Shown in pieces: positions 53,401 to 60,855 of a DNA stretch of 64,000 bases (positions are counted from its first letter, which is position 1; the number at the start of each line of letters is the position of its first letter). A model generated the notes under the pieces. The model did no database searches. It had not been told where the DNA came from and saw nothing but the letters and a program-made list of their open reading frames with translations. Made by a program: the position numbers and the translations under genes. Location: assembly GCF_947501425.1 (NCBI RefSeq), contig NZ_CANMVN010000010.1:62001-126000 (forward strand). The letters are read 5' to 3'. Source of the DNA: an uncultured Psychroserpens sp. GTDB lineage: Bacteria > Bacteroidota > Bacteroidia > Flavobacteriales > Flavobacteriaceae.

Positions 53401-54138
53401 GGGAAACACGTGTTTAGAAAATGCATATTGCCCTCCATGAACACCATTAGTATACATTGGATGATGCATGGCAAATACTATAGTTTTGTTTTGAGCTTTT
53501 TTTATTTCGCCCTCTACCTCTTCAAAAAAACGTTCTCTGGTTTTAATCTCACATTCATCATTTATAGTAGGATTATCATTCCAGTTCTCTAAATACCACT
53601 GAGTATCAATAACAATTAATTGTATACTTTCACTAACATCGATACTTTCTAGCGGACATCCATTTTCAGGTTGAAAGGTATTCTTTCCTAATGCATCCTC
53701 AATATATTTCTCCTGACGCTTGAGTCCCTTTAGTCCATTGGCATACCAATCGTGATTACCTGGAATGAATAGTACTTCACCCTTGAAATTCTTTACTGAT
53801 TTAATTTGTGCATTTAAAGCGTTTTCAGCATCCTTTCTGCCCTTCTTGTCTTTTGCTGGCAAACCACTTGGATAAATATTATCTCCTAAGAAAATAGTGT
53901 AATCGTCTTTAGTGTTTTTATCGGCAATATGATTATTGAAAGCAGTCAAAGCCTTAGACATTCCGCCTTGTGGTGACTTTCCTGCGTCTCCAATTAAATA
54001 GAATGTTCTATCAATGTCTTTATCTGGACGCTCAATTTGAGAATAGTCTTCCTGCTTATATTGTGCTTTATGTGTTGCACATGCATTCAGTAAAAAGGAT
54101 AATAAAAATATAATTGTAAATCTGTTGAGGTTGGTCAT
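50431..54138 (-). CDS. Metallophosphatase/kinase-like/outer-membrane barrel fusion lipoprotein
   Basis: The 1235-residue protein has a lipobox ending at C20. Residues 45-340 form a calcineurin-like phosphatase with GDAGKS (50-55), GDNIYPSG, GNHDW, HHPMYTNG and SGHEH. Residues 430-700 have GGGHQTRSLRLK (446-457), MRALRKSA (466-473), IGDWDRH (607-613) and PRDRDQ (635-640), resembling FAM20/HipA-like kinase core motifs. A spacer with beta-helix-like repeats follows. From about 880 to the terminal Phe is an Omp85-type barrel with the GGRNGLRGY motif. It probably faces the periplasm or surface. The middle-domain assignment is inference. Confidence 0.78.
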   Translation of the reverse strand: MTNLNRFTIIFLLSFLLNACATHKAQYKQEDYSQIERPDKDIDRTFYLIGDAGKSPQGGMSKALTAFNNHIADKNTKDDYTIFLGDNIYPSGLPAKDKKGRKDAENALNAQIKSVKNFKGEVLFIPGNHDWYANGLKGLKRQEKYIEDALGKNTFQPENGCPLESIDVSESIQLIVIDTQWYLENWNDNPTINDECEIKTRERFFEEVEGEIKKAQNKTIVFAMHHPMYTNGVHGGQYAFSKHVFPGQKKIPIPILASLVTQIRTQGGVSIQDRYNERYNRLMKRLETLTFDTKNIVFVSGHEHTLQYIENDRTKQIVSGSGAKESFAALKNNGLFSYGKQGFAELTVYKDGSSWVTFYGEDNGQAKRLFAHKVFEPRTYFDVSSLPESFPQEIETSVYNESETDRTGFFETVWGSHYRDIYSKKITAKVATLDTLYGGLEIVRAGGGHQTRSLRLKTKDGRELNMRALRKSATQYLQTVLFKDTYVQDDFEKTAIEGLIYDFYTAAHPYAFKAVPDLADAAEIYHTNPKIYYIPKHKHLGQYNADYGDELYMIEERPEDNYTDDRNFGFADDIESTHDIIEKVRKDEKYKIDENAFVRARLFDMLIGDWDRHQDQWRWAQFNQENGDKYYRPIPRDRDQVFSNFDGALLSVMRQISGSTKQLQVYDETLKDLKWMNSAGIKLDRVLIQKADRDKWLEQAQLLQDRITDEVIEKAFSKIPEEVQDETLEDIKKKLRGRLSNLQDIATRYYNILNELVILTGTDKDDYIEVKRIGDNETQVIISRIIDGEKGEVIVDKVFHKDVTKELWIYGLDDKDVFEVTGKANNLIFTRLIGGQENDTYIITSGRRVKVYDHESKPNTIKENNGATIRFTDVYKLNLFDFQKNIVVNNMITPAIGFNPDDGVSLGVSFVKTKKGFQRNPFSAQHRFRGGYFFATKGFALNYDGEFANIMNDWNLHIGGQFTSANFTNNFFGLGNETVNNDEELDFDYNRVKTSIYMAKAGILKKGDFGSDYGFRAVFEAIEIDDTPNRFITEFAPSSFEEFYERRLFGALEAEYKYASFDNKLNPTRGMTFLLNVGGKTEFKDTKNTYGYINSNLGFYNAVSRNRKLVLKTDARLQVRIGDDLIFYQAANIGGRNGLRGYRTERFTGQNSFVGSADLRYSFDSFKTSTLPLQIGVFGGFDVGRVWLEGDFSNRWHNDYGGGFWVTAADSLSGTFNLFNSPEGLRFSFGFGLNF

Positions 54139-54212
54139 TGCTACTAGTTTGAATTACAAAAGAAGATAATAAACTATTGTCTTTTTATCTTTATCCATAA
54201 AGATATTGATTC

Positions 54213-55157
54213 TTAAGCTAATTTCTCCCAAAGACTATCAGTAAAGTAATGTTTGCAATCTAAAAAATGTTTACTATTGGAAAAGCCCGTCTGCTTTGCA
54301 AGTGATTCGATTTCTGAAAGCGCGTATTTTTTGGAAAGCTCAGTCCATATCAATTCATTAAAATCAAAATCAATGGTTGTTTGTAAAGCCTTAAACTCAA
54401 CAGTTTGTTGTCTAAGACTCACTAAATAACTTTTTACTTCACCAGTATCTGGATTGTAATGACAATAAAAATCGAAGTCATCTATTTTAAAATCCGCTTC
54501 CAACTCTCTATTGATTCGCAGCAATAAATTCAGATTAAAACGCTTAGTAATGCCCTGTTTATCATAGTAGGCGTTATGAATAACGATTGGATTTTTCTTG
54601 ATATCAAAACCAATAAGTAATTTATCACCAACTTTCATGTTATCATTAAAAAGTTGTAGTAATTCTTTTGCTTTTTTAGGAACATAATTACCAATATTAC
54701 TTCCCAAAAAAAGTAAAAGACTTGGGTAATCACTTTTCTTATTTTGTTTTAATATCTCAAAATAATCTCCAACTTTGGGCTTTACTTTTAAGCTAGGTAG
54801 ACGATCTTTAAGTCTTTTAGTTAATATGTCAATAGCCTCTTGAGAAATATCAATTGGCACATAATTAAAATCAATATTGTGATTTACTAAATACTCTAAT
54901 AGTTTGAAAGTCTTTAATCCATCTCCAGCACCTAATTCTACAATATTGAAAGGCGTTGAAAACTCCAGAGCTTCAATAATTTGTTTTGACTGAAGGGACA
55001 AGATTTCAAACTCAGCATCTGTTAAATAGTATTCGGGCATGTTCATGATTTCCTGAAATATCCGACTCCCATTATCATCATAAAAATATTTTGATGAAAG
55101 GTGTTTATGCTGAGCTGAAAGACCTTCAATGACGTCTTTGGCAAATGTGTTGTTCAT
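54213..55157 (-). CDS. egtD: L-histidine N-alpha-methyltransferase EgtD
   Basis: The 314-residue protein has the EgtD opening SSKYFYDDNGSRIFQEIMNMPEYYLTDAE, a SAM loop in VELGAGDGLKT and a late YLVSLRQQTVEF segment. It trimethylates histidine to hercynine. Its start is 1 bp from the egtB stop, so the two genes form a unit. The length fits EgtD (about 320). Confidence 0.86.
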   Translation of the reverse strand: MNNTFAKDVIEGLSAQHKHLSSKYFYDDNGSRIFQEIMNMPEYYLTDAEFEILSLQSKQIIEALEFSTPFNIVELGAGDGLKTFKLLEYLVNHNIDFNYVPIDISQEAIDILTKRLKDRLPSLKVKPKVGDYFEILKQNKKSDYPSLLLFLGSNIGNYVPKKAKELLQLFNDNMKVGDKLLIGFDIKKNPIVIHNAYYDKQGITKRFNLNLLLRINRELEADFKIDDFDFYCHYNPDTGEVKSYLVSLRQQTVEFKALQTTIDFDFNELIWTELSKKYALSEIESLAKQTGFSNSKHFLDCKHYFTDSLWEKLA

Positions 55158-55158
55158 A

Positions 55159-56304
55159 TTATTTTACAAGTCTAATTCCTGAAAACTGCCATCGCATATC
55201 AGGGTGAAAAAAATTTCGATAAGTGGGTCTGCTATGCCCTTTAACTGTTACTACTGAGGCACCACGAAGTACCATTTGATTGATCATAAATTTTCCATTA
55301 TACTCTCCCAGAGCTCCTGGTGCTTTAGAGAAGTTTGGATACGGTAAATAGGCACTATTGGTCCATTCCCAAAGCTGACCATAATCTAATTGTTTTGATG
55401 CGACTTCCCATTCAAACTCTGTAGGTAATCGCATTTGTTTCCATTCTGCAAAGGCATAAGCTTCATAAAAACTGATATGATTCACAGGTAATTTTAGGTT
55501 TACTTCCTCAAAACCATTTAAAGTGTACTGATGCCATTTTCCTTTAAATTTGTGCCAATACTCAGGAGCTTTGATCTTATTCTGCTGAATAAAATCCCAG
55601 CCTTCAGCATGCCATAAATTAAAATTTTGGTAAGCACCAGAGTCTATAAAATCAATATATTCTTGATTGGTGATTAATTGATCAGAAATTTCAAACTCAT
55701 GTAAAAACACGTTGTGGTGTCCCATTTCGTTATCATAACAAAATGAATTGCTATCATGTCCTATATTGTAAAGACCTTCATCAATCTTTAACCAATTTGA
55801 AGCTGTCTTAATTTCATTTAAACGTATCGTATTTTCAATGGTAGGAAATGTTGGCTGATGTCCTAAAATATACTTGATATCATAATAGAATAATTCCTGA
55901 TGCTGCTGTTCGTGCTGGATTCCTAGCTCAATTATTGCTTTAGTTTCTTCTAAAAGCTCTGAGTCCAAAAAAATTGTCATATGTTCATCGACATAGTTTC
56001 GGTATTGATAAACCTCATCAACTGTTGGACGTGTCATTAAACCTCTGTTGGGTCTGAGCACTCTATCGCCTGCATTATTGTAATAGCTATTAAACAGATA
56101 TGCAAAATCATCATCAAACACTTTATAATCTGATTTAAATGCTGTTAATACAAATTGTTCAAAAAACCAAGTAGAATGTGCTAAATGCCACTTAGGTGGT
56201 GAAACAAACACATTTGGCTGAACTGAATAATCTTCAATTTTTAAAGATTCACAGATAGAACTAAATCGCTGTCTTGTTTGAAGGTATCTGTCTTTTAATG
56301 TCAT
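55159..56304 (-). CDS. egtB: Ergothioneine sulfoxide synthase EgtB
   Basis: The 381-residue protein has an N-terminal DinB-like iron site (H40, H43 in HLAHSTWFFEQ; H131 and H135 in HEQQHQELF) and a C-terminal FGE-sulfatase-like domain with PVNHISFYEAYAFAEW, LPTEFEWE and YRNFFHPDMRWQFSGIRL. It joins a sulfur donor to hercynine. No egtA, egtC or egtE is seen, so cysteine may be the direct donor, as in Egt1-like systems. It lies 15 bp downstream of the hydrolase-OsmC gene. Confidence 0.85.
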   Translation of the reverse strand: MTLKDRYLQTRQRFSSICESLKIEDYSVQPNVFVSPPKWHLAHSTWFFEQFVLTAFKSDYKVFDDDFAYLFNSYYNNAGDRVLRPNRGLMTRPTVDEVYQYRNYVDEHMTIFLDSELLEETKAIIELGIQHEQQHQELFYYDIKYILGHQPTFPTIENTIRLNEIKTASNWLKIDEGLYNIGHDSNSFCYDNEMGHHNVFLHEFEISDQLITNQEYIDFIDSGAYQNFNLWHAEGWDFIQQNKIKAPEYWHKFKGKWHQYTLNGFEEVNLKLPVNHISFYEAYAFAEWKQMRLPTEFEWEVASKQLDYGQLWEWTNSAYLPYPNFSKAPGALGEYNGKFMINQMVLRGASVVTVKGHSRPTYRNFFHPDMRWQFSGIRLVK

Positions 56305-56319
56305 TGATTGATGATAAAA

Positions 56320-57543
56320 TTATGATGAAACGAGTTCTGTGTCAATAATCACTTCACTTTGTAATGTTTTGTGTACAGGACATTTAGAAGCAATCTCTTT
56401 TAATCGTTGTCTTTGTTTTTCGTCTAAATTACCAATAAGCGTTAACTTTTTTGACAGATGATCAATACGAATAGGCTTTTCCAAATCCAACATGAGATCG
56501 TCACTATGTTTCTTAGAATAGGTAATGTGCGTATAAATTTCTTGTAAATCCCATTGTTTCCGTTGAGCATACATTTTTAATGTCATTACTGTACATGCGG
56601 CGAGTCCTGCGCTCAAAAAATCATAAGGTGATGGTCCAAAATCATCACCTCCAATAGATGCTGGTTCATCAGCAATAAAACTATGCTTAGCGGTTTGTAT
56701 TGTCGTTGTGAATTTGTCTTCTTTTAAGTTTAGATGTGCTACTAACTGTTCGCCTTCAGTATCTAACATTGTATTGTCTTGAGGCTCAAAATAACGCTGT
56801 ACCCATGAGCCAATTAAATTGCCAGCATATAGACTATCTCTACTCTTAGAAAGCAGATGATCTGCCTGATCTAAGGTTATAAAACTTTTGGGATGGTGAG
56901 CGTTATGATAGAGCTGCTCAGCATTTTTTATTCCAACGATAGTATCAATTGGTGAATGTAATATGAGTATAGGTTTTCTAAGTGCTTTAACAATAGCTGG
57001 CAAGTCGGTTTTATCAAAATCAGATACAAACTCCTCATTAATTTTAAAAGGTCTACCACCAATATTCACCTCTACTTTTCCTTTGTCTTTGATTTGGTCC
57101 ATACCATGAGAAAACAAGTGCTTGACATGACTAACGGTTGCAGGTGCTCCAATAGTGGCTACAGCTTTAATATTATTTAGCTTAGAGGCAGCAACTAGAA
57201 CAGCGGCTCCACCTAAAGAATGTCCTACAAGTAATGATGGAGCTTCATAATGTTCCTTTAAAAAATCATTAACAGCAATTAAGTCTCCTACATTGGCAGA
57301 AAAATGACTATCTGCAAACTCTCCCTCACTCCTTCCCAAACCTGTGAAATCAAATCTCACAACACCAAAGCCATGATTTGTAAGTGATCTACTAATGTTT
57401 TTTACAGCACTAAGTGAGCTGCTACAAGTAAAACAATGGGCAAAAATGGCATAATGATTTGGCTTTTGATTTGCTGGCAACTCTAAATACGCTTGCAACT
57501 TAATACCTTTATCATTTTCTATTTGTAATTTCTCATTCCTCAT
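56320..57543 (-). CDS. Alpha/beta hydrolase-OsmC fusion
   Basis: The 407-residue protein has an N-terminal alpha/beta hydrolase (nucleophile S109 in GHSLGG) and a C-terminal OsmC domain of about 140 residues with [14 protein letters not shown] and KCPVHKTL (C388). OsmC domains reduce organic hydroperoxides through paired cysteines. The fusion is known in bacteria. It is the first visible gene of the EgtB/EgtD strand group, suggesting oxidative-stress defence. The hydrolase substrate is unknown. Confidence 0.86.
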   Translation of the reverse strand: MRNEKLQIENDKGIKLQAYLELPANQKPNHYAIFAHCFTCSSSLSAVKNISRSLTNHGFGVVRFDFTGLGRSEGEFADSHFSANVGDLIAVNDFLKEHYEAPSLLVGHSLGGAAVLVAASKLNNIKAVATIGAPATVSHVKHLFSHGMDQIKDKGKVEVNIGGRPFKINEEFVSDFDKTDLPAIVKALRKPILILHSPIDTIVGIKNAEQLYHNAHHPKSFITLDQADHLLSKSRDSLYAGNLIGSWVQRYFEPQDNTMLDTEGEQLVAHLNLKEDKFTTTIQTAKHSFIADEPASIGGDDFGPSPYDFLSAGLAACTVMTLKMYAQRKQWDLQEIYTHITYSKKHSDDLMLDLEKPIRIDHLSKKLTLIGNLDEKQRQRLKEIASKCPVHKTLQSEVIIDTELVSS

Positions 57544-57566
57544 TTTTCTCTTTTTTTAAACACCTA

Positions 57567-57848
57567 TCATTGAACTATTTCTACGCCTCTCCAAAATGCA
57601 ACATAGCCTTTAATTGATTTGGCTAATTCTGACACTTCCGGATAAAACCATGCAGCATCTTTATTCTCTTTACCGTCAACGTCAATAGTATAATATGACG
57701 CTTCACCTTTCCAGGCACAAGTTGTGTGTGTATCACTAGTTTTAAAAAACGCTTTATTAATACTCTCCGGCGGAAAGTAATGATTGTTCTCAATGACAAT
57801 AGTATTCTCACTTTCTGCAAGGACTTGATTATTCCAAATTGCTTTCAT
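57567..57848 (-). CDS. DUF427 protein
   Basis: The 93-residue protein has the DUF427 pattern WNNQVLAESENTIVIENNHYFP, THTTCAWKGEASYYTI and AWFYPE. The small barrel fold has no established activity. It lies 24 bp upstream of the hydrolase-OsmC gene and 22 bp after selO on the same strand. Confidence 0.85.
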   Translation of the reverse strand: MKAIWNNQVLAESENTIVIENNHYFPPESINKAFFKTSDTHTTCAWKGEASYYTIDVDGKENKDAAWFYPEVSELAKSIKGYVAFWRGVEIVQ

Positions 57849-57870
57849 CTGTTACTGTTTTATATAATTA

Positions 57871-59433
57871 TTACGAACTGCACGACAACATGGAGCATCC
57901 TACTTTATGTCTGGCCCAGTCTGGTCGTTTAGCAAACCATTTTTCATGTTCAGGTTGCTCTGCATAAGGCTGCTTTAAAAGCTGAAATAATTCATCTATT
58001 AACTTGTAATCCCCTTTATTAGCATCATCAATAGCTAATTGTGCCATGTAATTTCTCAGGACATATTTTGGGTTTACTGCATTCATTTTTGATTGTCGTT
58101 CAAGATCTGTCAACAATTCTTTATCCAGTCTAAAGTCATAGCGCTCAAACCAATCTCTCCACTGTTGTGCTATATCTGAAGAGACCTCATTGGGTGCATA
58201 AAAAGCATCCTTAACGATTTCTAACCCTTTTTTAGCATCTCCTTTTTTGAACTTACCTAAATTCCTGAAAAATATGGTCATGTCGGTTTCAGATAATAGT
58301 AATGTATCTTCCAATGTTTCAATTAGCAAATTATCTTTATCATCTTTCTGTAGCAATCCCAATTTAGATCTCATCATATCTAATGATTTCTTTTCAAAAT
58401 CGGTTTTGTATTGTTCTAAAATAGCTTCCAAAGGTTTTGGATCCTCTATTAATGGATACAATGTATTTGCGAGTTGGTATAAATTCCACAAGCCAATATT
58501 AGGTTGATTACCGTATCTATATCGCTTGTGTTGACTATCGGTTGTATTGGGTGTCCAGCCAAAATCGAATCCTTCCAACCATCCATAAGGCCCATAATCT
58601 ATAGTGAGTCCAAGAACAGACATATTATCTGTATTCATCACACCATGAACAAATCCAACACGTTGCCAATGGATAATCATGTCTAAGGTACGTTCGGCTA
58701 CTTCAGCAAAAAAATTGATATAGGTTTCTTTTGAGGGTTTACCCAAATGTTCAAAATGATGCTTTATTGTATAATCAACTAGTGTTTTGAGTGTTTTATG
58801 GTCTTGTCTGGATGCTAAGATCTCATAATTTCCGAAGCGCAAAAAAGAAGGCGAAATACGAGACACTATAGCACCTTTTTCATAAGCAGAATTCCCATCA
58901 TATAGCATATCTCTCAACACCTCATCACCAGACAAGGCTAAAGATAAGGCTCTCGTTGTAGGAATACCAAGATAATGCATAGCTTCGCTACACAAATATT
59001 CTCTTATTGATGAACGCAAAACCGCTAAACCATCAGCACTTCTTGAATATGGTGTTTCACCAGCACCTTTTAACTGAACGGTCCATTGTTGTCCCTTATG
59101 TTCAACCTCAAACAGGTTGATGGCTCTCCCGTCTCCTAATTGTCCTGCCCATTGTCCAAATTGATGACCGCCATAACAAATCGCATAAGGTTTTGTATTT
59201 GGCAGCACTTTATTTCCTGTGAAAATCTTAGTAAACATTTCTGAGGCGATATCACTTTCTGAAATTCCTAAAGCTTCAGCCATTTCTAGTGAAACATGTA
59301 AAACTTCAGGTGCTTTTGTTTGTTTAGGTAACACATACGAAAAACAGGCACCTTTAACCTGACGTCTTGAGTTCTCCGTGACTGGATCAGCAGGAAGCTC
59401 TTCAGTAAAGGTGTTTTTGAGATTAAATTTCAT
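57871..59433 (-). CDS. selO: Protein adenylyltransferase SelO
   Basis: The 520-residue pseudokinase-fold enzyme has GGHQFGQWAGQLGDGRA, ELKG-type QLKGAGETPYSR, REYLCSEAMHYLGIPTTRAL, VHGVMNTDN and FDFGWTP. These are hallmarks of SelO/YdiU. It AMPylates proteins and protects against oxidative stress. The C-terminus is CSS with cysteine (C518) where some relatives have selenocysteine. The size matches the family. It heads a run of redox-related genes on the minus strand. Confidence 0.9.
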   Translation of the reverse strand: MKFNLKNTFTEELPADPVTENSRRQVKGACFSYVLPKQTKAPEVLHVSLEMAEALGISESDIASEMFTKIFTGNKVLPNTKPYAICYGGHQFGQWAGQLGDGRAINLFEVEHKGQQWTVQLKGAGETPYSRSADGLAVLRSSIREYLCSEAMHYLGIPTTRALSLALSGDEVLRDMLYDGNSAYEKGAIVSRISPSFLRFGNYEILASRQDHKTLKTLVDYTIKHHFEHLGKPSKETYINFFAEVAERTLDMIIHWQRVGFVHGVMNTDNMSVLGLTIDYGPYGWLEGFDFGWTPNTTDSQHKRYRYGNQPNIGLWNLYQLANTLYPLIEDPKPLEAILEQYKTDFEKKSLDMMRSKLGLLQKDDKDNLLIETLEDTLLLSETDMTIFFRNLGKFKKGDAKKGLEIVKDAFYAPNEVSSDIAQQWRDWFERYDFRLDKELLTDLERQSKMNAVNPKYVLRNYMAQLAIDDANKGDYKLIDELFQLLKQPYAEQPEHEKWFAKRPDWARHKVGCSMLSCSS

Positions 59434-59580
59434 TAAAATATTGATGCTTTGTGCATTGTTGAGGTTAATTTCTTTGAATCACATAATTTACAAAATTTTT
59501 AGTCGTTATTCCTTCTGAAAAATTACATAAAATGTTAATTCTTATTTTCGTAATTTTATCCTAATCTATAACTTTTATTT

Positions 59581-60855
59581 ATGGCTACTGACCTTGTAAA
59601 AAAGACTGAAGAATTTGTTTTTGATCTTCTAAAAAAAGAACTGGATCCTGTTTTTTTATATCATAATTACAAACATACCGAACGTGTATTAAAAAGCACT
59701 CGTGAACTTATTGAAAATTGTGATGTTACTGAGGAGGAAGCTGAAATTCTGGAGATTGCTGCTTTACTTCATGACACTGGATATACGAGAAGTGCTGCAG
59801 ACCACGAAGAGAAAGGTGTGGAAATTGCAACCAAATTTCTAAAAGATCAAAATGCAAGTGATGATCTAATTGAAGCGGTAAATAAATGCATTATGGAAAC
59901 CAAGTTTAAGGAAGTTCCAACAACAAAACTTGGAAAGATCATAAGAGATGCCGACGCTTCACACTTTGGGAAGAAATACTTTGAGGAGGCTAGTGAATTT
60001 TTAAGAAAAGAATTGGAGCTTAGAGGAGTTCAAACTTATTCATCTACAGAATGGCGAAATGAAAATATTAAAGTGCTTTCAAAAAAGCATCAATTCTATA
60101 CTGATTATGCCTTAAAAAATTGGCAAGCTAGAAAAGATAAGAATTTGTCTAAGCTGTTAAAAACTAAGAAAAAGCAAAAGGCAAAACTTAAAAAAGAGGA
60201 GTTGAAAGCTAAATATAAAGCGCAATATAAAAATGAAAGTCCAGAACGTGGCGTTCAAACATTTTATCGTGTAGCACTCAGAAATCATATCAAATTAAGT
60301 GATATAGCAGATACAAAAGCTAATATTCTACTATCTGTTAACGCTATTATCATTTCGGTTGTTTTGGCTAATTTAATTTCCAAATTAGACACGAATCCAT
60401 ACCTCATCTGGCCTACGGTAATTTTTACTGTATTTAGTGTTATTTCAATGGTCATGTCTATAATTGCTACTCGTCCAAATGTAACCAGTGGTCAATTCAC
60501 TAAAGAAGATGTTAAAAACCAAAAAGTCAATTTAAGTTTCTTCGGAAATTTCCATAAAATGGAATTAGAAGAGTTTGAATGGGCTATTCAGGAAATGGTT
60601 AATGATAAGGATTATATCTACAAAGCTTTGACCAAAGATTTATATTTTCTAGGAAAAGTACTGGAGCGAAAATATAGGTTATTACGTATTACCTATACTG
60701 TTTTTATGGTTGGAATCATTGTATCACTCCTGGCATTTGGTATTGCTGTAAAAAACAATCCTGCAAAAGCCAAAGAAGTTATAGAAGATGCTCAATCACA
60801 CCATCAACTAATGGTTCCAAAACATCAAAATGAAAGTTTTGCTTTTAGGCTTTGA
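59581..60855 (+). CDS. HD-domain phosphohydrolase fused to Pycsar-effector-type membrane domain
   Basis: The 424-residue protein has an N-terminal HD domain (about 1-185: H32, H64-D65, D123 in IIRDADASH), a Lys-rich linker (190-220) and a C-terminal DUF5706/PycTM-type domain. The latter has the ADTKANILLSVNA motif (243-255), three predicted helices (about 246-268, 273-296, 368-390) and an ERKYRLLRITY segment. PycTM is the pore-like effector of Pycsar anti-phage systems. HD domains often hydrolyse cyclic or alarmone nucleotides. No nucleotide cyclase gene is adjacent. It overlaps the convergent GAF gene by 11 bp. Confidence 0.83.
   Translation: MATDLVKKTEEFVFDLLKKELDPVFLYHNYKHTERVLKSTRELIENCDVTEEEAEILEIAALLHDTGYTRSAADHEEKGVEIATKFLKDQNASDDLIEAVNKCIMETKFKEVPTTKLGKIIRDADASHFGKKYFEEASEFLRKELELRGVQTYSSTEWRNENIKVLSKKHQFYTDYALKNWQARKDKNLSKLLKTKKKQKAKLKKEELKAKYKAQYKNESPERGVQTFYRVALRNHIKLSDIADTKANILLSVNAIIISVVLANLISKLDTNPYLIWPTVIFTVFSVISMVMSIIATRPNVTSGQFTKEDVKNQKVNLSFFGNFHKMELEEFEWAIQEMVNDKDYIYKALTKDLYFLGKVLERKYRLLRITYTVFMVGIIVSLLAFGIAVKNNPAKAKEVIEDAQSHHQLMVPKHQNESFAFRL

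Noticed and set aside
57871-59433. Selenocysteine in SelO
   Set aside because: The C-terminal codon is for Cys, with an ordinary stop after CSS; no in-frame TGA precedes it.
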